A DNA stretch of 45,082 nt from Clostridia bacterium (GTDB taxonomy: Bacteria > Bacillota > DTU086). Of this stretch, positions 33,860 through 43,626 are shown one piece after another (within the stretch, counting starts at the first letter, position 1; every line of letters begins with the position of its first letter). The notes beneath the pieces were generated by a model, which worked only from the letters and a program-made list of their open reading frames with translations, was not told the DNA's origin and searched no databases. The DNA is taken from contig JAAYIF010000051.1 in assembly GCA_012523575.1 (NCBI GenBank), positions 1 through 45,082 of the forward strand, read 5' to 3'. A program made the translations under genes and the position numbers.

Positions 33860-34862
33860 TCAATTCTCCTCCCCCGGAAGGAAGCTGATATTTTTCATAC
33901 GCCATGATAATTTTTTGTACCAGCGGATGGCGCACAACATCTTTTTCCGTTAGGTACTCAAAGGCAATGCCCTCTACCCCTTTTAAAATCTCCCTGACCT
34001 GGATCAATCCCGAAAGGTTTCCCTTGGGTAAATCTACCTGAGTTACATCGCCCGTTACCACCGCTTTGGAACCAAATCCTATTCTGGTTAAAAACATCTT
34101 CATCTGGTCAGGGGTAGTGTTTTGGGCTTCATCAAGAATTATAAAGGAATCCGAAAGGGTTCTTCCCCGCATGTAAGCAAGGGGTGCTATTTCTATTATA
34201 TTTTTTTCCATGTACTTCTGAGCTGCTTCAACCCCCAGTACATCATATAAACCATCATAAAGGGGGCGAAGATAGGGATTTACCTTTTCTATAAGGTCGC
34301 CGGGGAGAAAACCCAGCTTCTCGCCCGCCTCAACCGCCGGTCTCGCCAGCACAATTCTTTCAACCTCCTTTTCTTTTAAAGCCTTTACCGCCATTACCAC
34401 GGCCAGGTAGGTTTTTCCCGTCCCCGCAGGGCCAATTCCAAAAACAAGATCATGCTTTTTTATAGCTTCAACGTACCTGTGCTGGCCCAATGTTTTAGGT
34501 TTAATGGGTTTTCCCCTATATGAAATTAATATGTGTTCTGAAAGTATATTCGCCAGGGAATCTTCCTCCCCCCCTATCTGTTTTTCCCGAAGTTCCGTCA
34601 TGACATAATTAATCACTGCAGTATCTATATTCTGTCCCGCTCCGCTTAAGGATTCCAGCTGTTTAAACAGTTCCTTTGTGAGCTCCACATCCTCCCGGGA
34701 ACCCATTATAGATATTTCATTACCCCGGGCAGTTATGCTTACCCCGATATTTTTCTCAATGAACCGCAGATTTTTATCTCGATAGCCGAACAGATTGGCA
34801 GCTTCACCGTTGCTGCCAATAATGATCTTGACATTAAAATTTTCCTGCGAATCCTTCTTCAA
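33828..34862 (-). CDS. phoH: PhoH family ATPase
   Basis: A 344-residue P-loop ATPase/predicted RNA helicase-like protein of the PhoH family. The N-terminal part (about 1-100) is a KH-like domain. Walker A is GIGPAGTGKTYLAVVMAV (about 142), and Walker B is FIILDEAQNTTPDQMKMFLT (about 240). Location next to ybeY and pgpH suggests an RNA-related role shared with YbeY. TTG start at 34862, 11 bases after GGAGG. Confidence 0.95.
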   Translation of the reverse strand: MKKDSQENFNVKIIIGSNGEAANLFGYRDKNLRFIEKNIGVSITARGNEISIMGSREDVELTKELFKQLESLSGAGQNIDTAVINYVMTELREKQIGGEEDSLANILSEHILISYRGKPIKPKTLGQHRYVEAIKKHDLVFGIGPAGTGKTYLAVVMAVKALKEKEVERIVLARPAVEAGEKLGFLPGDLIEKVNPYLRPLYDGLYDVLGVEAAQKYMEKNIIEIAPLAYMRGRTLSDSFIILDEAQNTTPDQMKMFLTRIGFGSKAVVTGDVTQVDLPKGNLSGLIQVREILKGVEGIAFEYLTEKDVVRHPLVQKIIMAYEKYQLPSGGGELNEKGQKGAQH

Positions 34863-34959
34863 AATTAAGCATACCTCCTAATTTATGCAAAAATTCTGCC
34901 CTATCATATTCATTATACAACAACGGCAATTGGTCTTAAATAGCAACTTGTTCCTTAAT

Positions 34960-36225
34960 CTAGTTTTCCTTTATGGGAACAAACCTGGCTATATCCTCCA
35001 GGGCCTCCACAATTAAGACCGCCCGTATCCTCTTTTCTTCCAAAGATTTAATATTAACCTTTTTATCCATGATTTTTGTCCCCGGTTTAAGCCTTCCCTT
35101 TAAATCTGCTTCCGCCCTATCCACCGCAATATTCCGGGCTTCAGTCATGCTGCGGTAAATCTTTTCCTTTTCCACTTCCCAATAAGTTTCAGATACCAAT
35201 TGAGCAGGGAGGCCTATTTTCCCCACTTTGGGCAGCTTCCAGGATTTCTTGCGGTATCGATAATGTTTATAGGGGTTCCCTTTTTTTCCCTTAAGAACAA
35301 TTTCTTTCCCAGCTAAGTGGAGAATTAATAGCTCCCTTTTTCTTCCCGTCATTCTATCCTTCTCCTCCACCAGAGACATTTCCTTCTCAACCTCATACCA
35401 CACCCGGGCCCGAACAATTCCCCTGGCTCTTACCTGCAGAGGTTCTTTTTTCTGCTGTTTATCATTGTTCAATTCTTCTCCTTCGCCTCCCTGGGATTCC
35501 CCTTCTTCCTCGGGATAAATGGTTCCCGATATCAAAAGGTCACCCTTTCGCACCGTATCCCCTTGGGCAACCTTGGCTTCTCCCGAAAGAACCAATATCT
35601 CTTCTATAATGCCGTCCTTCACCGCAACCATATTGCCCGGCCTGCGGTCCGAGCGGGATTTATCAGGGAGAATCTTCTCCACAATTTCAATGGTGGCCCT
35701 GGTTCCTCGAATTTCTACCCCCACCCAGCTCAGCTGTGGAAATTCATATAGAATAGCCCTTTGGAGCCTGTCAGCATCGAGGCTAGGCTTTAAGGCCCCG
35801 ATTCTCAGGCCGTTTTTTGAAGCTTCTTCCAGTATCTACTCTTCCTTTACCAGCTTCAATTCCCCACTGCTTTTTACCTCCACGGACCAAATAAATAAAG
35901 CCAGGACATAGAGGGAAATTAAAAAGACCACCGCTCCGGCAAAAAGCATTTTGCGGCGGCGGATTTTCAAAAGGACAAAGGGCAGGCCTCCCTTGCTTTT
36001 AATTTTTATTCTGCAGCCCGCTGCCCTGGCGATATGCCTTAAATGGGGGAATACGTCCACCGGGACTCCGGCAATCATGCTCTCCGGGGAAAGCCTGTGA
36101 AGGTTCCATAAGGGGTATCCCCGGCTCACCGCCAAATTAATAAATTTTTCCAGATGGCGACCTTCCACCATTATAATGACATATCCCTTTATCAGCAGAA
36201 ATATTTTTTGTAAAAGCACCCCCAC
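34960..36225 (-). pseudogene. yqfD: Sporulation protein YqfD, interrupted by one in-frame TAG
   Basis: yqfD encodes a membrane protein expressed in the mother cell under sigma-E. Here the frame opens at GTG 36225 (or 36219) and reads 129 residues, including VIIMVEGRHLEKFINLAVSR and one membrane helix (about 94-114), to TAG at 35838-35836. The same frame continues without a break from ILEEASKNGLRIGALKPSLD to FPQLSWVGVEIRGTRATIEI (34960-35835), about 291 further residues including the conserved LLISGTIYPEE-type region. Reading through gives 421 residues, close to the family length. The downstream part is listed as a frame starting at GTG 35724. It could be a recent nonsense mutation, a sequencing error, or a suppressed amber codon. 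Confidence 0.85.
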
Positions 36226-36236
36226 CCCTCCCCCGG

Positions 36237-36539
36237 CTACTGGTTCAATTCCATGGATTTAATCTTTCCTTCTAATAAAAGCTCATCGGGCAAAATGTTC
36301 TTTAGCACTAAATCCTCCCCCAGTATCTCAATTTCCCCGCCGGTCACCGCAACCCTGAGCTTTTCCGAAGTGTACTCTATGACCCCTCTATGGTTTTCAA
36401 TATAAACCTGTATGGAACCTATAAAGGTTATTTTTGGCATATTAAGAAATATATCTTCCGGTATTTCCAGTATGTTGGCAAATTCATGCATAAGCCTATT
36501 CTTCTTTTCATTAATATAGTTCCTCAGGTTTTCGGACAT
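36237..36539 (-). CDS. yqfC: Sporulation protein YqfC
   Basis: A 100-residue YabP/YqfC family protein, encoded directly upstream of yqfD (11 bases). Recognisable blocks are PKITFIGSIQVYIENHRGVI (about 35-54) and GGEIEILGEDLVLKNILPDE. The YabP/YqfC family is required for normal sporulation and works in the mother cell. ATG at 36539 follows AAAGGGGG, which forms one arm of a perfect 11-bp inverted repeat (36545-36589). A sigma-E-like -10 (GCATAATTT) lies in the loop. It ends in TAG. Confidence 0.9.
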   Translation of the reverse strand: MSENLRNYINEKKNRLMHEFANILEIPEDIFLNMPKITFIGSIQVYIENHRGVIEYTSEKLRVAVTGGEIEILGEDLVLKNILPDELLLEGKIKSMELNQ

Positions 36540-36544
36540 AAAAA

Positions 36545-36589
36545 TATCCCCCTTTCCTTGTACTAAATTATGCTGTCCAAAGGGGGATA
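36545..36589 (-). promoter_or_regulatory. Inverted repeat covering the yqfC ribosome binding site, with sigma-E-like promoter
   Basis: Arms TATCCCCCTTT (36545-36555) and AAAGGGGGATA (36579-36589) are perfect over 11 bp with a 23-nt loop. On the minus strand the 3' arm is the ribosome binding site of yqfC. If the whole repeat is transcribed it hides the site. Inside the loop is GCATAATTT, resembling a sigma-E -10, with a TTAT-type -35 about 13 bases upstream, in which case transcription starts within the element. Confidence 0.55.
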
Positions 36590-36631
36590 ATTACCAAATA
36601 AATACTGCCTCGGGAATGCCAAGGCACCGCT

Positions 36632-37129
36632 TCAGCCTGTCCCGTTTATGGGAAACCACGGTTTCTTTGCCCTTGGGGGACCTAAAATTTCTGCGTAAAT
36701 GATCCCTTTATAAAGATCCCCGGAGGCAATTTTTCTTTCTCCCTTAGCTTTTTTAACTTCCCTAGCATATCTTCTTTCCCCGGACTTTTCTTTAATTAAA
36801 TCCCCGGGTAAGGTTATTGTAGGTTCCTTAGGATATGCCATTCCCTCCTTTGCTTCTTCAATTTTTATAACCAAGGTCCCCTCGTTCTCATACCTTCCAA
36901 GGGAAGGAGTAGGGGGCAAAGGAAGGGTTTCCTGGGGCGCTTCTCCTTTTTGCCGTACATCTTCCAGGGTTATAGTTTCAGTGGGAGAAGTTTCGGGCTT
37001 CAAAGGCTGATGGGAATCCCGATAGGTTCTGCGCCTTCTTCTCTCATATTCCCATTTCCTTATTTCTGCCCTCCTGTAGGAACTAAAAACAAGGTAAAGG
37101 ATCAGCAGTAGTAATATTAGTTCACCCAT
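36632..37129 (-). CDS. Single-pass membrane protein of unknown function
   Basis: I do not recognise this family. About 165 residues: an N-terminal hydrophobic helix (MGELILLLLILYLVFSS), an arginine/lysine-rich stretch (RRAEIRKWEYERRRRRTYRD, about 19-39) giving a cytoplasmic orientation, a proline-, threonine- and glutamate-rich middle, and a basic C-terminal region ending GPPRAKKPWFPINGTG. ATG at 37129 has AAGGA 9 bases before. It sits between floA and yqfC, the position of yqfB in B. subtilis, but it does not resemble that small protein by eye. Confidence 0.6.
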   Translation of the reverse strand: MGELILLLLILYLVFSSYRRAEIRKWEYERRRRRTYRDSHQPLKPETSPTETITLEDVRQKGEAPQETLPLPPTPSLGRYENEGTLVIKIEEAKEGMAYPKEPTITLPGDLIKEKSGERRYAREVKKAKGERKIASGDLYKGIIYAEILGPPRAKKPWFPINGTG

Positions 37130-37141
37130 AATCACACATCC

Positions 37142-38143
37142 TTATTCAATTTTGTTTCCTTCATCCCGTTTTTCCGGAGAATCGTCATCCCGAACTTCCC
37201 GGGCAATGCTTTCACGCATCCTCGTATCCGCAAGGATGTTTTTCAGATTGTAGTAATCCATTACACCTAGGTTCCCTTCCTTAAGGGCTTCGGCCAGGGC
37301 AAGGGGTACCTGGGCTTCGGACTCCACCACCTTCGCCCGCATTTCCTGAACCTTGGCCTTCATTTCCTGCTCCCTGGCAACAGCCATAGCCCTGCGTTCT
37401 TCCGCCTTTGCCTGAGCGATATTCTTATCCGCTTGGGCCTGATCTATCTGAAGCTGGGCACCGATGTTCCTGCCCACATCTACATCGGCAATATCAATGG
37501 ATAGAATTTCAAAAGCCGTTCCGGAATCCAGCCCCTTTTCAAGGACGGTACGGGAAATAAGATCGGGATTTTCAAGGACTTTCTTATGATTTTCCGAAGA
37601 TCCAACAGTGGTAACAATGCCTTCCCCTACCCGGGCAATGACCGTTTCTTCCCCGGCACCACCCACAAGGCGTTCAATATTGGCCCTCACCGTTACCCTG
37701 GCCCGGACCTTAACCTCTATACCGTCCATGGCAACGGCGGCAACAACAGGGGTCTCTATAACCTTGGGATTAACGCTCATCTGAACAGCTTCTAAAACGT
37801 CCCGACCGGCCAGATCTATGGCTGCAGCCCGCTCAAAGGGAAGATTTATATTTGCCCTTTCCGCTGCAATTAGAGCATCCACAACCCTGTCAACATTTCC
37901 CCCCGCCAGATAGTGGGCCTCCAGCTTATCCACTGTTAAATCCAAACCTGCTTTCACTGCTTTTATAAGGGGCGCAACAATTTTTACCGGGGGTACACGG
38001 CGCAGGCGCATACCTATTAGGGTAACAATGCCCACCTTAACCCCTGCCGCCAGGGCCGAAATCCAAAGCCCCACGGGAATGAAATAAAAAAGCAGAACAA
38101 CGGCGGAAAAAATCAGCAGAAGAAAAAACAGAAACAATATCAT
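37142..38143 (-). CDS. floA: Flotillin-like protein FloA
   Basis: A lipid-raft scaffold protein; 333 residues. The N-terminus carries a hydrophobic hairpin (about 2-45), then the conserved [20 protein letters not shown] block, [20 protein letters not shown], and a C-terminal coiled coil of Ala/Glu repeats ([20 protein letters not shown], about 245-265). FloA partners NfeD-type proteins and here follows nfeD by 11 bases. The C-terminus is unusually acidic and charged ([15 protein letters not shown]). Confidence 0.95.
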   Translation of the reverse strand: MILFLFFLLLIFSAVVLLFYFIPVGLWISALAAGVKVGIVTLIGMRLRRVPPVKIVAPLIKAVKAGLDLTVDKLEAHYLAGGNVDRVVDALIAAERANINLPFERAAAIDLAGRDVLEAVQMSVNPKVIETPVVAAVAMDGIEVKVRARVTVRANIERLVGGAGEETVIARVGEGIVTTVGSSENHKKVLENPDLISRTVLEKGLDSGTAFEILSIDIADVDVGRNIGAQLQIDQAQADKNIAQAKAEERRAMAVAREQEMKAKVQEMRAKVVESEAQVPLALAEALKEGNLGVMDYYNLKNILADTRMRESIAREVRDDDSPEKRDEGNKIE

Positions 38144-38154
38144 TTAAATACCCC

Positions 38155-39486
38155 CTACTTTATTATTTCCCTGACTACAACTCTGTTACCCTCCACCTCT
38201 ACCACTTCCACAGAAGCACCTTTATCTATATAACCTCCTTCTGTAACCACATCAACCCTCTTCCCATCAATCAAAACTGTTCCCGCAGGCCTTAAGGGAG
38301 TTAAACTGATACCCCTTTTCCCTATATATTCCTTTAATGTGCTTCGGGAGGAAATATATCCCGATTCCGTATCCAGCTTTTCATCCAAAACCAATCTCTG
38401 CCACATCTTTCTCGTTTTCCCGTATTTAAAGGAAAAATATACTGCAGCGCCGGTTCCCAATAAGGCTAGAATAATGGTGACTATTCCCTGTTTCAAGCTT
38501 CCCGTGGAAAAAATTATTCCTACAAAGAGAAAGGCCATACCCCCTATACCCGCTATCCCAAAGCCGGGAATCACCGTCAGTTCTAATAGAATCAGAAAAA
38601 CCCCAGCAACAAACAAAATCACGGGCAGCATACCGCTTATGCCGGCAAAAATATGCCCCCAAAAATAGAGCAGAAAAGCGCTGAGGGACAGAACACCGGC
38701 AATTCCAAACCCCACGGTGATGAGCTCCACCACAAGGCAGAGAAAGCCTGCAGCAAGGAGAAAAGGAGCAACATAGGGGTTGGTGATAAATCGGGCAAGT
38801 TTTTCAGAATTTTTCATGGATTTATATTCCACTGCAGCACCTTTAAGTCCCAGGGCTTCCACCACTTCATGGGGATTTTTGGCCTGCCCCTCGGCATAAC
38901 CCACCTTCAAAGCTTCCCCATGGGTGAGAGTAAGGAGCTTGCCCTTCTCCTTTAAGCCGGGAACCTCTATGTCCCTATCTGCCATAGCCCTGGCAATTTT
39001 GCCGTCCCTTCCCCGTTCTTCCGCGGCCGCCGCCAAAAGGGAAGCCCAGTGGGAAACCACCTTTTCATCGGCCCTTTCCCCGCCATATCGCGGCTCGGCA
39101 CCTCCCACAATAGTCCCCGGAGCCATGTATATATTTTCCGCCGACAGGGCAATGAGAGCCCCGGCGGACAAAGCACCGCCTTTAACGAAAGCCGTGGTGG
39201 GTACGGAGCTGTTTTTAATAATGTTCCGAATTTCCGAGGCAGAATAGATCAAACCCCCGGGAGTGTCTATCTCAAGGATAACTCTATCCACTCCTTTTTT
39301 CCCGGCCTCGTCGTATACCCTTTCCAAATACACTTCGGTAACCCTATCAATGGTTCCCTGAACCGGAACCACCCATACCTTTTGGGTAGCAGCATAAAGG
39401 AAAAAGGGTAGAAATAAAAGTAGCACCACTGCCCAAAGGGCAACCTTGCCCTTTGACTTTACAAAAGATAAGAAAGACGCGCCCAA
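38155..39486 (-). CDS. nfeD: NfeD family membrane serine protease (ClpP-like)
   Basis: A long-form NfeD (YqeZ type), 443 residues. Signal/membrane helix (LWAVVLLLFLPFFLYAA, about 17-33), then a ClpP-like serine protease domain with LEIDTPGGLIYSASEIRNII, KGGALSAGALIALSAENIYM (catalytic Ser in GALSAG; about 82-115) and IVGGAEP. Four or so membrane helices (245-350) follow, then the C-terminal OB-fold NfeD domain (PAGTVLIDGKRVDVVTEGGY, near 405). The start is TTG at 39486, 5 bases after GGGGGAGG. The open frame to 39558 would begin inside the rpsU terminator and is rejected. It forms a pair with floA. Confidence 0.94.
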   Translation of the reverse strand: MGASFLSFVKSKGKVALWAVVLLLFLPFFLYAATQKVWVVPVQGTIDRVTEVYLERVYDEAGKKGVDRVILEIDTPGGLIYSASEIRNIIKNSSVPTTAFVKGGALSAGALIALSAENIYMAPGTIVGGAEPRYGGERADEKVVSHWASLLAAAAEERGRDGKIARAMADRDIEVPGLKEKGKLLTLTHGEALKVGYAEGQAKNPHEVVEALGLKGAAVEYKSMKNSEKLARFITNPYVAPFLLAAGFLCLVVELITVGFGIAGVLSLSAFLLYFWGHIFAGISGMLPVILFVAGVFLILLELTVIPGFGIAGIGGMAFLFVGIIFSTGSLKQGIVTIILALLGTGAAVYFSFKYGKTRKMWQRLVLDEKLDTESGYISSRSTLKEYIGKRGISLTPLRPAGTVLIDGKRVDVVTEGGYIDKGASVEVVEVEGNRVVVREIIK

Positions 39487-39521
39487 AAGGCCTCCCCCCA
39501 CATCAAAAATAGTATGTAAAA

Positions 39522-39546
39522 AGCCTGGCTTTATACAAACCAGGCT
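39522..39546 (-). terminator. Rho-independent terminator between rpsU and nfeD
   Basis: Stem AGCCTGG (39522-39528) with CCAGGCT (39540-39546), loop 11 nt, followed on the minus strand by TTTTT. It ends the rpsU transcript about 190 bases past the stop and lies just upstream of the nfeD start. Confidence 0.8.
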
Positions 39547-39735
39547 ATATATAAACATGATTTATACAACATTATTTTATCATTTCCAAAACCCTTTTGC
39601 CGTAATTTTTTCTCTATAACCGACATTAAGGGTGTCCAGCTATCCATCTCAAAATCCCTTAACCGAGGGGGTAGATAACCGGCTGGAACGGTGCGCCCTG
39701 CTCTTTTTTTATGGGAAACACAGCAAGGACCCGCC

Positions 39736-39909
39736 CTATCTCCATCTGCGCTTTCTTGCAGCTTCGGATTTTTTCTTCCTCCGGACACTGGGTTTTTCGT
39801 AATGTTCCCGTTTTCTTACTTCACTTAATATCCCAGCCCGTTGGCAGCTGCGTTTAAAGCGTCGTAGGGCGCTGTCCAAGGATTCGTTCTTGCCAACTGT
39901 AACCTTCAC
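39736..39909 (-). CDS. rpsU: Ribosomal protein bS21
   Basis: Small-subunit protein of 57 residues: [40 protein letters not shown] and a basic tail [13 protein letters not shown], all typical. The open frame to 39942 adds an 11-residue extension absent from the family. GTG at 39909 lies 4 bases after GGGGGGAG and matches the family start. It has its own good promoter (39962-39991) and ends in TAG. The yqeY gene that often follows rpsU in Firmicutes is not present. The 190-base 3' region shows a CCAGC/GCTGG-type stem but no gene. Confidence 0.95.
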   Translation of the reverse strand: MKVTVGKNESLDSALRRFKRSCQRAGILSEVRKREHYEKPSVRRKKKSEAARKRRWR

Positions 39910-39961
39910 CCAACTCCCCCCTCTCTTTGCCCAAACTGTCAAAAAAAAAGCACCCAGCTGA

Positions 39962-39991
39962 ATTATACTATAATAAAACCTTGCCAGTCAA
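39962..39991 (-). promoter_or_regulatory. rpsU promoter
   Basis: On the minus strand TTGACT (39991-39986), an 18-base spacer and a perfect TATAAT (39967-39962), about 50 bases before the rpsU GTG start. Confidence 0.8.
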
Positions 39992-40071
39992 CTTACCATA
40001 AAATCCTAGATATATAGGTTGCTTTATTATGTTGTGCAAAATAAAGGTTGCTTTTTGTCTTTTAAAAATGC

Positions 40072-42393
40072 TTAAAACATAAGGACGCCCTTTAAAAAGA
40101 GTCCTTCCAGCGTCGATAAAAATTCCTCTAAGAGCTTGTACATTTCACCGTAATAAACTTCCATTTCCTTTAAAGCCTCCTGGGCTTCGGCCATTTTACC
40201 CATCTCTGCCAGCTCAACGGCCCTTTGCCCCGATAGGTGAAGCTGGCGGTGAGGCTCTTCAAAGCGGGAATAAATTTCCCTTAATTTCTTTTCTTCGGGC
40301 TTATAGGTATAATAGAAATGCCCAAAATTGCATTGAGTGGGATCAAACTGAGCAGGCTTAAATTCCCTTACCTGGGCCACCCATTTTTCATGCTCAGCCC
40401 TGCGGTGTTCAAAGTTCTTCCTTAATTCGTAATAGCTCCAGCGCAAAGATGCTTTTTCCACACTGGTCATGGCTTCTTCGGTATCCCTTACAAAACTGTT
40501 TAAATCCTGCATGTTAACCCTTACCCCTTCAAGGGTTTCCAGGGCATGGAGGCTGTTCTTTTCAATTTCCGTCATGGAAGCAGCCACTTCCTCACTGGCC
40601 GCAGTCTGTTCCTGGGTAGCGGCGGCTATGCTCTCAATTTTACCGTTAATCTGATAGACCTTTTGGGAAATGGCCGTTATGTCTTTCAGCATAGCCTCAA
40701 TTAATTTTGCGCTTTCTAGGGTTGCCTCGTCAATGTTCCTGATGGAACCGATGGTATCTTCGGTATTCTTTTTCATCCGCAAAAGGAGCTGGGTAATGGT
40801 GTTGGTGGAAGACTTGGTATTTTCCGCAAGCTTGCGTATTTCTTCGGCCACAACGGCAAAGCCCCGTCCCTGCTCCCCGGCCCTTGCCGCTTCAATGGCA
40901 GCATTCAATGCAAGGAGGTTGGTTTGCTCCGCCACCTCTTCAATAATATTTAATATTTCCATAATCTCCTTGGAGGCTTCCTCCATGGCACCCACGGTAT
41001 CAACAGCCTGTTTGGTAGCCTGCCTCATACCCTGAATTTTGCTGCTCACTTCCGTAGCCCTGGAATTGGTTTCCTCAGCATAGCGGCTGGTCTCGTTACT
41101 TTCATTGGAAATTTCCTGAATGGATAAGGCTATGTCTTCCGTCCCCTGGGCAATTTCATTTACTGCCCTGGAAGCATCCCTTGTGGTTTCCACAACACCG
41201 GAAAACAAATCGGAAAATTCCTCATTGGTATCCATAACCTCCGCCACTGCCTTTTCCGAACCGCTTATTTTTTCCCGAAGTTCACCCAGGGTTTTAACGA
41301 TTCCCATGTTCCTTTCCTCAATGATCTCAAAGGAGCTGTTGATGGATTGAACCAATTCCTTTAAAGAACCGATGGCTTCCCCTATTTCATCGGGACTTTC
41401 CTCCCCTTCAAATTTGGAAAACCCTTTCAATTTAACTTCCCTGATTTTATCAGCAACGTTACCCAGGGGAGCAAGTCCCCTCATTACAACTAAATTAATG
41501 AACAGCATACCCAAAAGGACCGTTATAATGGAAATTAAAAGGACTTTTTTGAAATCACCTTTAGCTGCCATAACCCCGGATTTTTGGGGAGCCGTAAGTT
41601 TTATATAACCCTTTATTTCCCCTGCATAATCCTTTAAGGGAAAAATTATTACCCGGTTTCCCTCCAGGTTAGCTCCTTTGTATTCACCCTTTTCAATGCT
41701 TTCTTCAATAAAACCGGCGGGAACTTTCACCTTATCTTCAGCGGTTCCCACCAGCAGTTCCCCGGTCCCTTTCTGATCAACTGCTTTATATATATAAGCT
41801 TCCATTCCCAGCTTCCGCTTCAATTCTTGAACAAAATCCTCCCCAACATCACCACCATATTCCACCGTTCCCACATGCCGTCCCTGGTAGCTTACGGGCA
41901 CCACCGCCCGAAAACCAAAACCTGCCCGGCCTTCCTCAAAACCCACCACTTCCCTTTGTTCTCTGTTGGCCATAATAACGGTGTTTCTAAAGGAACTGAG
42001 ATCATCTCCGTATTTTTCAGGCATGTGCAGCCGGAGAAAGGATCGACCGTCAGGGGTATGAAACTGAAACTGGGATATCCCCTGCTCTTTAACTTCCTCG
42101 TAAATGGGAAGGCAGGCAATAAGGAGCCCTTCCCTGTCTCTGTTGGCAAAAAGCTCCTGTATTTCGGGATTTGCAGCAACGGTTTTTGCCCCCACGAGGG
42201 ATGAATCGAGTATCTTATCCACCTCTTCTTGCAAAAAACCGCTAATACGGTCATTGGTACTGCGTTCAAGATCCCCAAGCATTTCCGACTGTCTTTGGGA
42301 AAACTGGAACAGTACCGCAATCACAATTCCAAGCATTACAAGAAAAGCTATAGTAGAAGCAACGAAAATCTTTGCCTTAAGCGTTCGTCCCAT
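40072..42393 (-). CDS. Methyl-accepting chemotaxis protein with Cache-type sensor and CZB-like zinc-binding C-terminus
   Basis: A 773-residue transmembrane chemoreceptor. TM1 (about 7-30), an extracytoplasmic Cache-like sensor (about 35-280) with [20 protein letters not shown] and [13 protein letters not shown]2 (about 285-308), HAMP, then the signalling hairpin with the tip [20 protein letters not shown] and [16 protein letters not shown] (about 500-535). The C-terminal 120 residues resemble a chemoreceptor zinc-binding (CZB) domain: [14 protein letters not shown] and PHRQLHLSG supply His, Cys, His and His ligands. ATG at 42393 follows AAGGAGGGG; the open frame to 42426 is not needed. It lies downstream of the response regulator after a terminator, so it is a separate unit. 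Confidence 0.9.
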   Translation of the reverse strand: MGRTLKAKIFVASTIAFLVMLGIVIAVLFQFSQRQSEMLGDLERSTNDRISGFLQEEVDKILDSSLVGAKTVAANPEIQELFANRDREGLLIACLPIYEEVKEQGISQFQFHTPDGRSFLRLHMPEKYGDDLSSFRNTVIMANREQREVVGFEEGRAGFGFRAVVPVSYQGRHVGTVEYGGDVGEDFVQELKRKLGMEAYIYKAVDQKGTGELLVGTAEDKVKVPAGFIEESIEKGEYKGANLEGNRVIIFPLKDYAGEIKGYIKLTAPQKSGVMAAKGDFKKVLLISIITVLLGMLFINLVVMRGLAPLGNVADKIREVKLKGFSKFEGEESPDEIGEAIGSLKELVQSINSSFEIIEERNMGIVKTLGELREKISGSEKAVAEVMDTNEEFSDLFSGVVETTRDASRAVNEIAQGTEDIALSIQEISNESNETSRYAEETNSRATEVSSKIQGMRQATKQAVDTVGAMEEASKEIMEILNIIEEVAEQTNLLALNAAIEAARAGEQGRGFAVVAEEIRKLAENTKSSTNTITQLLLRMKKNTEDTIGSIRNIDEATLESAKLIEAMLKDITAISQKVYQINGKIESIAAATQEQTAASEEVAASMTEIEKNSLHALETLEGVRVNMQDLNSFVRDTEEAMTSVEKASLRWSYYELRKNFEHRRAEHEKWVAQVREFKPAQFDPTQCNFGHFYYTYKPEEKKLREIYSRFEEPHRQLHLSGQRAVELAEMGKMAEAQEALKEMEVYYGEMYKLLEEFLSTLEGLFLKGVLMF

Positions 42394-42524
42394 AAAACCC
42401 CTCCTTACAAATATCTTATAAAACATTCAAAATAGCAATTAGAATAATAATTATTATAATTAGCAAATAAGCAAAAAATTCCTGCATAGGAATTGACATT
42501 TAAAAAAACAATAAAAAAATCCCC

Positions 42525-42547
42525 TTAATGGATGGAAAATCCATTAA
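42525..42547 (-). terminator. Terminator of the kinase-regulator unit
   Basis: Stem TTAATGGAT (42525-42533) with ATCCATTAA (42539-42547), loop GGAAA, overlapping the stop codon of the response regulator. On the minus strand GGGGATTTTTTT follows. It separates the signalling pair from the chemoreceptor gene. Confidence 0.7.
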
Positions 42548-43626
42548 TAATCATGGACCGCCGCAAAATCCTTTTCCACGGCTAAAAAAGCTTCCACCAA
42601 AAGGGGATCAAAATGTTTTCCCTTTTCCGCCACAATTATTTCCCGGGATTTTTCATGGGAGTAGGCCTCTTTGTAGGGCCTTTGGGAACGAAGGGCATCG
42701 TAAACGTCCGCCAAAGCCATAATTCTTGCGGACAGTGGTATTTCGTCACCCTTTAATCCATCGGGATAACCGCTTCCGTTCCACTTTTCGTGATGTGAAC
42801 GGGCGATTTCAATCCCCATGGATATAAAGGCATTTTCGGGATACTTTTCCCTTACTTCCTCCAGGGTTTGGGCCCCAATTATGGTATGGGTTTTTATAAT
42901 TTCAAACTCTTCGGGGGTGAGCCTTCCGGGTTTTAAAAGAACGGCATCGGGTACTCCAACTTTGCCTATATCGTGAAGGGGGCTTGCTTCGTACAGTACC
43001 TTTATAAATTTTTCGTCAATAAATGCTTTATATCGAGAATGGCGCAACAGCCACTCCGCCAGCAGCCGGCAGTATTCCCTTGTCCTCTCCAAATGCTGTC
43101 CAGTTTCATAATCCCTTTTTTCAGCAAGGCGTGCAATGGCATATATTGTTGCCATCTGGGCATCATAGATTTCCCTGACCTTTTCTTCCACCATAGTTTC
43201 TAAATATTTATTGTACCTTTCCAGTTCCCGCTGGAGATAAAACAGCCGCAAATGGGCCTGCACCCTTGCCCTCACTTCCTCAAACTCAAAGGGCTTAGTT
43301 ATGTAGTCCACCCCTCCCTCTTCAAAAGCCCTGACCTTATCCTCAACATCCATAAGAACGCTTAAAAAAATAATGGGGATATTTTTAAGTTTTGGATCCC
43401 TTTTTAGAATCCTGCACACTTCATAACCGCTCATCCCCGGCATAACAATATCAAGGAGTATTAGATCGGGTTTTACTTCCCTTGCCATTTCCAAGGCCTG
43501 CTCACCGTTTTCAGCTTCAAAAATTCTCTTATACCCCGCATGTATCAAATATCTTTTCAGCAAACTTCGGTTGATTTTTTTATCATCCACTATAAGAATG
43601 GTGGGCATCTTCTTTGGTAAGATCAT
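42544..43626 (-). CDS. Response regulator with HD-GYP phosphodiesterase output
   Basis: A 360-residue two-domain protein. The receiver domain (about 8-125) has the acidic pair (ILIVDDKK), phospho-acceptor Asp in LILLDIVMPGMSGYEV (about 57) and the Lys of ITKPFEFEEV. A coiled linker (about 125-160) leads to an HD-GYP domain with LHDIGKVGVPDA and SHHEKWNGSGYPDGLKGDEI, complete for metal binding and cyclic-di-GMP hydrolysis. The start ATG overlaps the end of the hybrid kinase by 4 bases, so the two form a kinase-regulator pair. Confidence 0.94.
   Translation of the reverse strand: MILPKKMPTILIVDDKKINRSLLKRYLIHAGYKRIFEAENGEQALEMAREVKPDLILLDIVMPGMSGYEVCRILKRDPKLKNIPIIFLSVLMDVEDKVRAFEEGGVDYITKPFEFEEVRARVQAHLRLFYLQRELERYNKYLETMVEEKVREIYDAQMATIYAIARLAEKRDYETGQHLERTREYCRLLAEWLLRHSRYKAFIDEKFIKVLYEASPLHDIGKVGVPDAVLLKPGRLTPEEFEIIKTHTIIGAQTLEEVREKYPENAFISMGIEIARSHHEKWNGSGYPDGLKGDEIPLSARIMALADVYDALRSQRPYKEAYSHEKSREIIVAEKGKHFDPLLVEAFLAVEKDFAAVHDY

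Noticed and set aside
15890..36225. Claim that the organism reads all TAG as a sense codon
   Set aside because: TAG ends rpoD, rpsU, yqfC and korD at the expected family C-termini, so TAG is still an ordinary stop. Only the two internal cases remain to be explained.
39487..39558. Upstream start of nfeD at 39558
   Set aside because: It would begin within the rpsU terminator hairpin; the TTG at 39486 has an excellent ribosome binding site.
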